A stretch of DNA of 64,000 nt from Margaritispora aquatica (Eukaryota > Ascomycota > Leotiomycetes > Helotiales > Discinellaceae), in the NCBI GenBank assembly GCA_007644065.1, contig VJWN01000010.1, positions 372,001 to 436,000 of the forward strand, read 5' to 3'. A program made the translations under genes and the position numbers. Under the pieces are notes generated by a model. The model searched no databases. It was not told the DNA's origin and worked only from the letters and a program-made list of their open reading frames with translations. Of the stretch, positions 48,291 through 59,941 are shown piece by piece (the stretch's first letter is position 1; each line of letters starts with the position of its first letter).

Positions 48291-49343
48291 TTAGGCTTTT
48301 ACCAAGCCCTTGGCTGCGACGTTTCTTCTAAGCTTAATTGTCTGCTCGTAGAGAACGTCCTTGAATGCGAATAAAAATGCTGCGGTAAGGACACTCTGGG
48401 TGACTTTTGGGCCAATACCTGAGAAGGGTTAGCAAGAAATACAGACTTCAAAAGTGATACTTACCCTTGTAGAAACCAACGGCGCCTTCCTCCTTATATA
48501 TTTTCCTCATGCCATTGGCCATACTCTCTCTCGCACCATCGCGCCCAGCAACATGCATCCTGCTCTTGACCGTGATATATGGATATGTGATGCTGGTCGC
48601 AAACAGCTTGCCGAGGGCACCCAGAAGGAATGCCATCGTAGGAGTTATCCGCTTCTTCTTCTCCAGAGTGTTCTTCAATTGCTCGAATATGGTATATTGT
48701 AGAATCGGGTTGATGACCAGCACCAACGCGGGCACAACTCCGGAGAATAGTGCCAGTGGTCCCTCGTCCTTAATCAACGCTAACAGGGTGCCCACCGTTG
48801 TTGGTCCCTTTGCAGGCTTCGCACCTGGCAGCAGACTCTCATCAGACTCGTTGCTGCGCTGTCTTGTCGTCATGCGAGTGTTGACCACCCAGATTGGGTT
48901 CGTGAGGAGCACAGTCGCAGACCCCGCAAGCGCACCAGCGATCATGGACTCAATCGTTGTGAGCTTCTTCGAGGCGCGCCCCGATGTGATCGCAGCCTTC
49001 TCAAATCCTGACCGAGTCCATTCGTACCAGTAGTAGTATACGAAATTCGTCACACTGATGCCGAACAGTGCAGAGTCGAGGCCGGCGTAGAGTCCTGTTA
49101 CTCCCTCGCGCTGCACGATGCGCTTCACGGCATCGAGGAAGCCCGAGTCGGCGCGCTTGGATTCGACTTGTGCGCGTGTAGATAGAGTAATGAGAGGGTA
49201 TCTGCGAGCGTTAACATCTGCAGCAGTGCGTTGTAATGGATTCTTCTGTACGTCAGGGCCATGGACAATATGCCTCCTCCTGCCCCAGAAATGGCATGTG
49301 CAATATTGTCCGATTGCTGGGCTGCTGTAGTTTGAGGAGCCAT
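48291..49343 (-). CDS. ANT1: Peroxisomal adenine nucleotide transporter (mitochondrial carrier family)
   Basis: Six-span carrier, best matched to the peroxisomal ATP/AMP exchangers Ant1/PMP47/PMP34, which supply ATP for fatty-acid activation. Exons: 49343-49252, 49201-48465 and 48418-48291 (318 residues). The three tandem repeats each have a carrier signature: YPLITLSTRAQ (degenerate acidic position), NPIWVVNTRM and YPYITVKSRM. Other matches are HAISGAGGGILSMALTYP at the start, GLYAGLDSALFGISVTNFVYYYWYE, and GFYKGIGPKVTQSVLTAAFLF at the end. The NPIWVVNTRM signature and the missing mitochondrial presequence favour the peroxisomal subgroup over ADP/ATP carriers (no RRRMMM). The splice at 49202-49251 joins the first signature exactly. 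It is divergent from the Abp2 gene. Confidence 0.9.
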
Positions 49344-50071
49344 ATTGTATATGTGGTTACTTTTCAGCTTGGATGCGATATGTTAGGAATTGTGAAGAGG
49401 ATGTGCGAGAGAAATAGGAAAATGGGATTTGAGGAAGAAAGATTGAGCCAAAGCATGTGCATGTGCATGTTCATATTGATCTCAATGCCCACCTCCGACC
49501 CCGACCCGAATGATGGAGTGCCGAGGTGACAAGGATCCAAATGGTGGAGTACCTTGAGTTACATAAGCTACATTACCCCTAGATTTCCCCAGTCCAGCGG
49601 TCCATCAGTCCAGGCCAGGCCTGTCACCGTCTCCATAATTTACAGATCACGTGTTGGTTGGTATATTTATAGCTTTCCAGGCTAATTAGTCATTATTTCG
49701 CTCATTTTGTGACAATTCTGCCATATATCAACTTCAACTCCTATTCCAGCATTCTATTCAATCCCCAATACAGCTTCCACAGAGATCTGTAATTATATAT
49801 TGAACTTGAGATTTAAACTGTCCCTATTTCTATTGCTATTATTATTATCATTATTATTGCGGTTTTATCCTTGACGGTCCACCCTTTACACACTTGTATC
49901 ATATCGTGTTGTCGCCCTATATTTATGTTTGTCTCACTTCTTCGCTACATGAACTTTGCACTGAAGCGAGTGTCATTTCAAACCTAAAGACTTATTTCAA
50001 AAGTACTCGAGCTATCTATATTTTTATATCGATGGTCACAAGAGTCTCACTCGACAAAGATCGCGCTAAAT
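49344..50071. other. Divergent promoter between carrier and Abp2 genes
   Basis: AT-rich shared upstream region with an ATCACGTG box at 49646-49653 and an ATT repeat run near 49843-49858. No gene. Confidence 0.5.
49648..49653. promoter_or_regulatory. CACGTG E-box in divergent promoter
   Basis: CACGTG within GATCACGTGTT, close to the Cbf1-type RTCACRTG consensus. Role inferred. Confidence 0.4.
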
Positions 50072-52409
50072 ATGGCAGCTGGGATGTTTCCTGCCAACTT
50101 ACATGTTGTTACAGTTGTACCTGACACTGGAAATCGATATCTCGAACCACAACATATTTCGTCTCAAAAATCACCTCCCATTCAGTCTCCAGGTCAAGTT
50201 AGTAATGGAAACCATAGTCAAACATCATTAAGTTCTCCATCCGTGTCTTTGCCCTTGGGATCGCACAACATAGCACTTCCAGGTGACCAGGATGAGCGCC
50301 TGTTACCTACCCGCGAAGTAACGGATCAGAGCATTGATGATGCATACGTGAACTTCATCATGTATTGCAACCCTTCAATCCCTCTGGATACGGATACAAT
50401 GGAACTTAGGAAAGTCTTCCGTGCCCCTCCCAAAAGTGATGGCAAGAGCTTCAGCACCTTTACACTCTTTGAGCTGATCGGACGATTGGAGGCCGACGAC
50501 GACAAGGAAATCAAAACCTGGGCGGCTTTGGTAGAGAATCTGGGAGTCGAGAAGCCATCAGTAGAGAAAAAACAAAGCACACAGAAAGTACAACAATATG
50601 CTGTAAGGTTAAAGGTCAGTGCGTTTCTTTCTAACAGATGCCGCTTCATTTTGGGTCCCAGTTTGTGCATGAGGTGCCTTAAGATTATTCTGACCTTATC
50701 AGCGTTGGATGCACGCAATGCATATTGATGCGTTTTTTGAGTTCCTCCTGAACAAGAAACCACATGTCTATTGGACACAAGTGCCGGCGGTTAATGACTC
50801 TGCATCTGTACAAGAACGTGATGGCGTCCCAGCTGAGGAAGACTTGGCTCTTCGTGCTCTACTGCCAGAGACTAGACCTAAGCGTGGTCGGCGGAGGGCT
50901 GAGGATAGAGAAGATATAGAGTTGGGAAAGTCACCATCACAACGACCTCGGATTGAGTCTCCAACTTTAACAGAAGGATTTGTGTCAAGTCGTTTATCTC
51001 TAGCCTCAGAAAAGAACGGCACTCCAGCCACGGCTCACCCTGATGTCCAAAAAAGATACGGTGATAGAATGGTTCCATGGTCGGCTACAGAGGTTCGAAC
51101 TGCTATTCCCGAAATTTTCCACTGGCCGCCAGAGGACTCCCGGACTCCAAATTCAGCCTATCCTCAATCTGCGGTAACACCAACAGTAAATCGCACATGG
51201 AATGATCTTGATGAACCTCAGTCAGCAATCACTTCCAAGTCACGGTCTAGAAGAAGACATGGTCCAGCAGTATCGTCAGCGTGGCTGAGTAATGGCGGCC
51301 TGTCATCTGGGAAAGTTCGTGGAAGGCCACCTAGTAATCGATCAGTACAGGATGGTCCCTTCTCAACCTTTCCGGCAAATCCTACTTTGAGAGACAGCCT
51401 AGTGAACCGGTTAAGCGACAATACGCCTACAGCATCACCCATCGTATCTCAGCCAAATGTGCCGCTGTTCTTCCCACCTCAACCACAACCACAACAACAA
51501 CCACAGCCACAACCACAGCCACCATCACAACCGTCGAGCAGACCGAGTCGACTTCAGTTACAAGTTCCAGAGCGCCAAGGTGGGGAAGTGAGGTATGTTT
51601 GTCAATTGTCCTCCTCTATGTTATGGGAACTTGCCTGTGTGGCCGATCTACTTCTACTCCATAGTTTATTTTGATTGAGACCATGATATAAGTTTCAGGA
51701 AGTCTAATGATAAAATAGGCTTGCCACTCCTCCTCCTGTTGTGCTTGTCAATGGGCAGAGTAATTCACACGTAGAAGAAAGCCACGATTTTCTTCCTGAT
51801 CAATACTCTATGCCCCTCATGCAGTATTTCAATAGCCCAAATTTACATGATCCAAGCCTTCCGCACTTTGTCAGTATAACGTTTCAACAAAACGAGCCAG
51901 CCGATGGCACAAACGTAGATTCACTAGAAAGTCACCTTATTTGCGAAATTCTGGCAGCTGAATGGTTGGATTTAAAGGGTTGTGTGATCGAAAGGTGCAC
52001 AATTGACGAAGCAGACAAGATTTGCAAACAAGTTGTGAGAAACTTGCGAGCCGAGTCTACTAGTGATCAGACTTTTCTTATCAACCTGGCCGCTCTTGCA
52101 GGAGGGCCACTAATGACGAGATTGAGGGTAATAAGGCTCGAGGAAGGATCTGTGTCTCATTATGAGTGTCATTGGAAGTTGAGATTTGGTGCCATTGAGG
52201 GTGATCTGAAGATTCGAGCTGCAGTTCAGCATAACCCGGAACTGAACAATAGAGACGACAGTGAACCTGAAGATTCAGAACAGAGTTGGAAGGAGAGATA
52301 CTTGGAGCTTCGGCAGGAGATCAGGATTCGGGACGAGAAAGTTGGCAGGCTAAAAAGAGGAGTCCTAGATGCCTTGGTATACACGAATGAGTTTAGTGGC
52401 GTCAGATGA
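50072..52409 (+). CDS. abp2: ARS-binding protein 2 (Abp2-like) DNA-binding protein
   Basis: Homologue of fission-yeast Abp2, which binds origin (ARS) AT-rich DNA; nuclear. Exons: 50072-50614, 50703-51592 and 51719-52409 (707 residues). The conserved Abp2 domain is at about residues 85-225: DDAYVNFIMYCNPSIPLDTDT, ELRKVFRAPPKSDGKSFSTF, LFELIGRLE, STQKVQQYAVRLKRWMHAMH and IDAFFEFLLNKK. The first intron falls inside this domain and is precisely removed. The middle is basic and Ser/Pro-rich (RPKRGRRRAED) with a Pro/Gln run (PQPQPQQQPQ) near 470-490. The C-terminal exon has an acidic patch and a charged helix (WKERYLELRQEIRIRDEKVGRLKRG), a probable dimerising coiled coil. The start is the first Met of MAAGMF; the next Met is four codons on. 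Confidence 0.9.
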
Positions 52410-52951
52410 TGCTGGATCCTAGATGGACATGAACAGCAATATGATACCCATTTGTATGGACACGGGCGTAAAATACAAATGCCTTTAAAAGTGCCCAGTA
52501 CTTTATTTCAACTTTTGGGATAGATATTCTACGTTCAAGAGACTTGGTTTGCAATCCTTTGAGTAGGTCACCACATATCTAATCCGACTGGATCTTGACA
52601 ACATAGCATTCCGTAACGGGTTCGTACATCAGGATAAGAACCTCAGAATGTGTCAAAAGCCCGGCACGTTGTGACAACATCAGACAATGAGAGACCGGGC
52701 TCGCTGTTAACTCGGAGGACGAATACACCCAATCTTCCGGATGGGGATTCCAAAATGAATACCGACTTATCTCCACCCTCTTCTTTATTCAATCTCTAGA
52801 GCTCTAAAGCCGACTCTAAGTGCCTTCTCTCCCCCACCGTTCCGAAAGTGTGGGGTACTTAAGCTTAAATGCACCTCGAGCCAACCAAAAGCGCAGGAAA
52901 CATTTGCCTACGCCATTTACGGGCATTTAATGATTGATCGGAGTTTCGAGT

Positions 52952-53011
52952 GGGGTATGGGGTGTATGGGGTACGGGGCAGCATCGTGGGGCATAGGGCA
53001 ACATCATGGGG
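52952..53011 (+). promoter_or_regulatory. G-quadruplex-forming G-run cluster upstream of P450
   Basis: Seven runs of 3-4 G in 60 nt. The first four GGGG runs, at 52952-52978, have loops of 3, 5 and 3 nt, which fits the canonical quadruplex rule. The cluster sits just upstream of the TATA box, on the coding strand. Confidence 0.55.
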
Positions 53012-53025
53012 TAAATCAAAACACG

Positions 53026-53031
53026 TATAAA
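53026..53031 (+). promoter_or_regulatory. TATA box of P450 gene
   Basis: TATAAA 66 nt upstream of the chosen P450 ATG. It supports that start over the in-frame codons farther upstream. Confidence 0.55.
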
Positions 53032-53091
53032 GACAGCTTTCAGCCATTTGCGTCAACTACTATCAAATACTTTCAGTCTACATATGCTATC

Positions 53092-54678
53092 ATGATATTA
53101 CAGCGACTATTTGATTTCTCGACTGGGACGCTTGTCGCGCTTGGAGTAGGACTACTGATTGTGTACTGCTCTCTGCAGTATATTCTGGACCCTCTCAGAG
53201 CCATACCTGGTCCATTTTTCGCTCGGTTCACACGACTTTGGTACTTTATTGAAATATACAAAGGCAGCTTCGAGCAAACCGACATTAAATTACATGAAAA
53301 ATATGGCCCAGTCGTCCGGATAGCCCCAAACGAATACTCCGTCGATGACATTGAGGCTGCAAAGACCATATATGGACATGGACATGCTTTTCTCAAGGTA
53401 TCTTAGCTTATCTATACACGATACTGAAACTTTGCTCATAGAACATAGGCACCATGGTACTGGGCATGGATGCCGCCGGACATCAACAAAGCATCTCTCT
53501 TCTCCGACCGCGACCCCGCTCGTCACGCAACACAACGCCGCAAATTCTCCTCTCTATACTCCATGAGCGCACTAGTGGGTTACGAATCATTCGTCAACAA
53601 CTGCACATCGATGCTATGTGCACGCTTCACTGAGTGTGCCAAAGCCGGTCGGACGATTGATCTCCAGCATTGGCTGCAATGCTACGCGTTTGATGTGATT
53701 GGCGAAATCACATTCGCCAACCGGTTTGGATTTCTGGACCGTGGAGAGGACAAAGAGGGCGTGTTCCAAGCTATCGATACGAGAGGCGTGTACAGCACCT
53801 TTGTCGGTATCTTTCCATGGATTCATAGGTTTTTGTATCCTCGCTTGCCAGCTACAGGTGGACATATGTTTGTCTACAACTACACGTTGCGTCAAATTGA
53901 AGAGCGGGAGAGACTTCTCAAAACCCCCAAGAACTCAGATCGAGAAGGACCACTAGACATCATGACTAAGATTCTTCTCGCTCACAAGGAGAACCCCGAG
54001 AAAATCACACGCATGGACATCATCACCATGTGTCAATCCAACATTGGAGCTGGCTCAGACACAACTGCCATCACACTCTCTTCGATCATGTACCATCTGA
54101 TCAAATACCCAGCGACGTATCGTCGCCTCCAAGAGGAAATCGACACCGCCGCCAGAGAAGGCAAGATATCCGACCCCGTCACTTTCAAAGAGGCACAAGA
54201 ACACCTTCCCTACCTCCAAGCCGTCATCAAAGAAGGACTACGCATCCACCCCGCCACCGGTCTGCCCATGCAACGTCTCGTTCCCTCTTCCGGGGCTACG
54301 ATCGCATCGCACGATTTTCCCGCCGGCTCATCAGTCGGCATCAATTCGTGGGTCGCGCACCGCAACACAGCTGTCTTCGGCGCTGATGCCGCGGCGTGGC
54401 GTCCGGAGCGCTGGCTGGAGTACGAGAGGCAGGGACGGGGCGGCGAGGTGGAGAAGTACTTTTTGGCGTTTGGACTGGGCAGTCGGACGTGTGTGGGGAA
54501 GAACATCAGTTTGCTTGAGATGAGCAAGTTGGTGCCGCAGCTCGTGAGGAGGTTTGAGTTTGTGCTTGATGACGAGTTGGTGGGGGAAGGGGAGGGAAAG
54601 GGCCTGAGGTGTCTGAATAGGTGGTTCGTGAAGCAGACGAATTTTAGGGGGAGGGTGCTTGAGCGGAAAGTGGAGTGA
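53092..54678 (+). CDS. Cytochrome P450 monooxygenase (fungal, ER-anchored)
   Basis: Microsomal P450 of 511 residues from exons 53092-53397 and 53449-54678. The N-terminal anchor (TLVALGVGLLIVYCSLQYI) is followed by the proline hinge DPLRAIPGP. Helix I has NIGAGSDTTAI (AGxDT), helix K has EGLRIHP (ExxR), the PERF-type motif is RPERW, and the haem loop is FGLGSRTCVGKN with the ligand Cys near residue 450. The pattern (KYGPVVRIAPNEYSVDD; SGATIASHDFPAGSSVGINSWVAHRN) resembles the pisatin-demethylase-like and benzoate-type fungal clans, typically involved in detoxifying or secondary metabolism. No polyketide, peptide or terpene synthase lies in the window, so no cluster is implied. GC content of the second exon's 3' half is high relative to its surroundings. 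Confidence 0.94.
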
Positions 54679-56629
54679 GTGGCGAATTTGGTTCAGCAAG
54701 GCCGCGACGAGCTTCCACGCGCATTTGACAATGCTGGGAGTATGAAATAGGTCCAAAACTTGGAATATGATACGATGAAATGTTTAGATGGGACTGCACC
54801 CTAGAAATGAGACGAAATTGAGACACGATTGAGACAAAATAAAGACACTAAGAACTGTACCTGCACACGAAATCTCCAAGTTTTTCTCCCGACTAAACAT
54901 GTACGGATGTACCTCCGTACCATCCATCATTCCTCAGCTCCTTCTTTCTTTCTCCCTTTTACCCGATGAGCAAATAGCATTGCTCTGCAAATTGAAATCT
55001 CAGGTCACCACCGTCATCGTCGTCTTCGGGGTGTCGTCAACTAAGCGAGCCCAGACAATGGATGCAGCAAATGAGCACAATCATGAAAGTGATCCCTTCT
55101 CTTTCTCAGCAAGGTACCCGTGAGATGTTGCTATCAACAAACACACCACAACGAAACTCACTCTACAACTAGATGACTATTCCACCGCAAATACCTACTA
55201 AGCCTTAATCTTGAAAATAGAAATCTAAAAGTAATGCAAATATAAGTAATCATGATCGGCTGCCAAACAAACAAGTAAGTAAGCCATCAGCAATAAAAGG
55301 AATGGAAGAAGGAAAGAAGTCAAGAGTGCGTTTAGGCCTCTATATATGCACACGATCTATCCTGTGTCACCCCACTCCACAGTTCTCTACGGAGCAGATC
55401 TCATCCCATCCTTCCCCACTGGCCGTGCTCGATTCATTCGCGAGTCATACTCACCTCCTACCCTACTCTCTCTAGCTTGAACATGATGAGACTGCGAGTT
55501 TTCGTTCTGCAACGTTTGGTCGGAGCTTGAATAAGGCGGAGAGAAGGTAAGGCATAAGTGTGAGAAGCTGCACTTGCAGTCTCGAATTTATGTGTGAGCA
55601 CCATCTTCTATCCTTCTCTCGCTAACCGTGAATCGATCCGTCGACTCGTTTGGTGGCCGCACGGTATTTCCCGTTTGAGTAATTATTAATTCGAGTCATG
55701 GAGTCAGAAATGATTCGGAAGAGTGGGTTCATGAATAGAGTTGGCAAGTACACTTGCGCATTGTATGGGGGTATCTTGGTATCACGTTTTCTCTCTCTTT
55801 CTAAGTTAGGTTGGAAGAAATGTGGTGTAACCCTCCCCCTTGCCCTGTACAATAACAACAACGGAGCCTTGTGTTACACACAGAAAAGCACAACGGGGAA
55901 CCAAAGAAAGGCAAGCCGGCCGCCGCCCCTCCAAACCCACCAGGCATCCTCACACCCGCGATTGGTTCCCTCGACGCAGGAGCAATATCAACCCGCTCAC
56001 CACCCAACCCACCCCAACTCTCAGCCAGCTAGGATAAGTAATTTATCCCCTTCCCTTGATGGGGCATCAAGGGTGTGCCATCCAATTGATTATATGAGCC
56101 CGGACTGCTGTTGCACGTCGCGATTTTGTAGTTTTTTCTTTTTTTTCCCTTTGTTTCTTTCTTTCTTCGGATCTGAGAGCTGAAGGCGGACTGGGAATGC
56201 GGAGGACCGTTGCGAGTTGGGATGGAAAGCCGTTGGCACTCGCTTGTTATTGGTGCGCTCGGGTGAACCCCCTGAGACACACGTGATATGTCATAGATTT
56301 GGCTGGTGAATGAATGAATTGGGGGGGGGGGGAGAGGGGGCTTTGTTAGTTATGTCTTTGAGATCTCGTTGATATACAGTCCTGTATATGCATCCTATCG
56401 ATGTAAGACTACCTTATGTAGCTTATGCACCCCACAATAATGATGACGCAAAGTGGACGACGACAGGTGTGAATGTGGACGCTGAGTTGATATCGATATT
56501 TCATGTTTATCTGTCTGTAATAGAAAGACATCCGGAGTCATCTCCCAATACCTACAATACCTAGTGTTAGGTGTGTTACAACGTTGTAAGGTTGTTAGGT
56601 TGTCTTGATTGTGGTACCAAACGCCAACA
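54679..56629. other. 2-kb intergenic region
   Basis: No gene supported. The + frame at 55698-56183 is Pro/His/Ser-rich and ends in a T-tract product, so it is probably chance. It contains a 12-nt G run and a CACGTG at 56280-56285. Confidence 0.5.
56321..56332 (+). repeat. G homopolymer tract
   Basis: Twelve consecutive G residues followed by AGAGGGGG. Confidence 0.9.
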
Positions 56630-57998
56630 ATGCATATCACCCCCATTCTTGGACAGGTCGTTGGCAGAGGTGGGATAACAACGACCCCGCGAGGGGCATT
56701 GTTGCAACTATCTCGAGTCTTTATTCCGCAACTGAATAGAGCTCCTCGATCAAGGAATATACAATCACATCTGCAAACCCGCTCGCTTCGTACAAGTCAC
56801 TCCAAAATGTCCTCGTCGCCAAAACAAACAGCCTGGTCTGGTCCTGGCCCAGCAGCGTTTGATTTCAGAAGTACTTCCCTTCCCTCAACCTATTTGCTTG
56901 ATGAGTAGAAGCTCACACACCACAGGCGACGTAGTAACGACGCCCACGCCCTCCATGCTTGCCGCCGTGCAAAACACCACTCTTCTCGACGACGTCTTCC
57001 AAGAAGACCCCACGACTAACGACCTAGAAGCCTATATGGCCTCTCTAACCGCACACGAAGATGCACTCTTCGTACTCTCGGGCACAATGGGAAACCAGCT
57101 AGCCCTACGCTCGCATCTCCTGCAGCCACCACACTCCGTGCTCTGCGACCACCGGGCGCACATCCTCGTCTGGGAAGCAGGCGGCGTGGCGACGCTCTCC
57201 GGCGCACTCGTCCACGGCATCGTGCCTAGCAACGGCGTATACCTCACTCTCGAAGACATAAAGAAGCACGTCGTCTTGGGGGACGAGATACACAGCTGTC
57301 CGACGCGAGTAATCAGTCTCGAGAACACGCTTGGTGGAACCGTGATGCCCCTCGCTGAGGTGCGCAAGATCTCTGCTTTTGCCAAGGAGCACGATATCAA
57401 GCTTCATCTCGACGGGGCGAGGATCTGGGAGGCTGTTGTGGCGGGCGCGGGGTCGCTGCCGGATTATACGCGCGAGTTTGATAGTGTGAGTTTGTGCTTC
57501 TCGAAGGGCTTGGGAGCGCCGGTGGGGAGTATCTTGGTCGGCAAGAAGAAATTCATCAAGCATGCGAGATGGATACGGAAATCCATTGGTGGTGGGCTTC
57601 GTCAGCCTGGTGTTGTGACGGCCGCGGCGAGAGTGGCTGTTGATGAGACATTCGGCAAAGGCCCGAATGGCGAGGGTGGCTTGCTGAAGCAGAGCCATGT
57701 GACGGCCAAGAGGATCGCGATGCTGTGGACTGAGATGGGAGGCAAGCTGGAGAAGCCGACGGAGACGAATATGGTGTGGTTTGATCTCGAGGATGCGGGA
57801 ATCAGTGGCGATGAGTTTGCGGAGTTGGGAAAGGAGAAGGGATTGAGGTTGTTGGGAGGTAGACTGGTAGTGCATTATCAGATTGGAGGGGAGGCTGTAA
57901 AGAGGTTGGAGGAGGTTATGAAGGAGGTTGTGAGGAGGAAGGCCGATGGTGGGGTTGCGAGGGAGGGGAAGGTTGGGGAGAAAGCTTATGGGACTTGA
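56630..57998 (+). CDS. GLY1: Low-specificity L-threonine aldolase (PLP-dependent)
   Basis: Cleaves L-threonine or allo-threonine to glycine and acetaldehyde. Exons: 56630-56870 and 56926-57998 (437 residues from the first ATG). Core motifs: FRSDVVTTPTPSML, LLDDVFQEDPTTNDLEAYMA, LFVLSGTMGNQLALR, HLDGARIWEA, and the PLP lysine near residue 274 in CFSKGLGAPVGS. The first 59 residues are Arg/Ser/Thr-rich with few acidic residues (RVFIPQLNRAPRSRN, LQTRSLRTSHSK), a likely mitochondrial presequence. A second in-frame ATG at 56807 (MSSSPKQ) would give a cytosolic form. The intron falls inside the conserved RSD motif, which confirms the splice. Confidence 0.94.
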
Positions 57999-58906
57999 GA
58001 TTTGAGTCTGAGCCGAAAGGCTGAACTGACTTGAAGCGAATAAGCAGCACTTAATGCTAATAAAGTAGGTTCTATTTCAAGGAGACGGAATCAGAGCTAT
58101 AGGATTAGCCGAGACCTGGCGAGGTGATTATCTAGTTGCAGCTGCGGATTACACGTATTTGTCAGAGTGTCTAGACAAGTAGTGACCTAAAAGATTGAAT
58201 TACAACTCCACATATCTAGCAATTTGGCATTCCAACGTAAATATACAATAAAACCCCCCCACCAGCCATCAACTGTCGCATAAACACTTCTTTATTATAT
58301 AATTTCTTTACTTGCACTCCAAGCCTCCAACTTTCACTGGTCCCAACTTCGTTCAAAATGAATGGAGATTGGTCATTGAATCATTGATTAGCATTGTAGT
58401 TCGCAACCTATCTATACACAACCCCTGAGGAGGTCGGCAAAGAGAATAAATGGTTCCATATAATATGAGTTCGCTTGTTGAGTTGGTGCCTAATTTTCGT
58501 ATTTTACGAAATTCATGCATCTTCGCTCTTGTTAATATTTGGTGTGTCTGCATGTTAAGCACAAGCATATTAAATCTGAAAATCGGCAATTTTGCCTCTT
58601 CTCCAGATTCCTTGTTCTCATGGTCTTGCTCGTCATAGATTCTCCTTCATACCAATCAGACGACTTGCGTATTTCGAGTTCGTTGCTCCGGTTAACTAAG
58701 GACAAAATTCTATTGTCTATGTATGTATAACTTGCTTCAGAGATTGAACTTATCTTCACCCCCAAGTCAGAGAACATAATTTGGTCCAGACAGCCTTGAC
58801 ACACACGTCTATCTTCTGACTATCATCTAGCATCTATGAGCCACCAACTCAATAACACGAATGAATACAATCACCATCATTATCAAGCACAACCACACCA
58901 CCCAAA
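57999..58906. other. Convergent intergenic region
   Basis: 3' flanks of threonine aldolase (+) and the kinase-like gene (-). The open frames at 58353-58804 are AT-rich chance frames. Nothing else was seen. Confidence 0.5.
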
Positions 58907-59941
58907 TCACGACCCAGCACCCGAAATCCCCCACTCCTGATGCCAACTCACAGGCGCAGGTCTCCTCACCAGACCCCAAAGCTGCATCTCCTCTGTCTCA
59001 TTCATGTTGATGGGATCTTTGCCGGGGTGGTAGTGTTCGAAATCTACGATTGAACTAGATACTGTCAACAATATGGCCCGGGAGCGGTTATGCGCGTGCT
59101 GAGATAGGAAGATAGGAAGTGGATGAAAAAGAACGAGAGGGAAGGGGTGTAGGAGAGTTGGCTCACCAGCGCTGCGTCTCTTTCTCCCACAGTATATTCC
59201 GCAAAGCGCGATCATACGGCATGAAGCCATCACGCCAGATATCCCTATGCATTACAAATCAGCTTCCTGCCCCTCTCCCCCTCTCTCACACACCCCAACC
59301 CCAAAACTCACCTCAAAACGCGCAAAAACGCCTCGCGAATCCTCCCCCTCACCTGCTCATCCTCGCTCCAAAACCCCAGCTCAAGCAGCGTCACCCCCGG
59401 CATGCGCGTCATGACCGTGATGGCCACGTAGCCGCCGGGACACAGACTCTCTGGTCCGGGACCCTGCGTGCTTGTTTTGAAGGCCACGAGATGCGGGACG
59501 TTGGGACGGAGGTGTTGGCCGAATGTTATGAGGGCGTGGAGCTCGGCTGCGGTGGAGGGAGGGGGCCCGGGGAGGGGTGTGGGGGAGGTGGTGTTAGTGA
59601 CTCTGGGGGGTGTTAGTCTGATGGGCGCAGTGGGGAAGGGGGAGGGTGTAGATTGAGGTGCGAGAGAGGTTTGTGAGGTGCGTTGCTTACTGGAATTTGA
59701 TTTTCATGACGAATTTCTCGCTCTCAGCCCCATCATCAACCAGTCCATTTTGTACACCTAATGAACCCACCTCCCCTCGAACCGGTACACGTCGACACAA
59801 ATACAGGATCCTAGCAACGCCATCATCTTTCCTAAAATTTGTCATAGGTTCGAGCCGCTCATACCGTGAGCCATCCTCAAACGAAACGATTTTATCAAGC
59901 ATCGCATCTGCGTCTTTTCCCGTAAGTCCTTGGGAAGCCAT
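58907..59941 (-). CDS. Short kinase-like protein, C-lobe only
   Basis: A 255-residue protein from exons 59941-59691, 59602-59312, 59244-59167 and 59054-58907. The second half resembles the C-lobe of small fungal kinase-like proteins: TVMTRMPGVTLLELGF (hinge-like), a helix REAFLRVLRDIWRDGF, the catalytic-loop-like YDRALRNILW, and SIVDFEHYHP in place of DFG. The first part (SRYERLEPMTNF...ARILYLCRRVP) lacks a glycine-rich loop. The loop Asp and Asn and the DFE Asp are kept, so weak phosphotransfer is possible, but a pseudokinase or binding role is equally likely. The last junction is the least certain: an acceptor six bases upstream would create an immediate stop, so the CTAG acceptor at 59055-59056 was used. 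Start is the first Met (MASQGL). Confidence 0.75.

Larger units (their letters stand above)
52410..53091. other. Promoter region of the P450 gene
   Basis: The Abp2 3' flank and then the P450 promoter, with a G-run cluster and a TATA box listed separately. The frame is open upstream of the P450 start as far as 52930, but the Gly/Met-rich translation is unlike a P450 anchor. Confidence 0.55.

Noticed and set aside
55698..56183. 161-codon + frame
   Set aside because: Composition is driven by Pro/His-rich and T-tract sequence; no domain.
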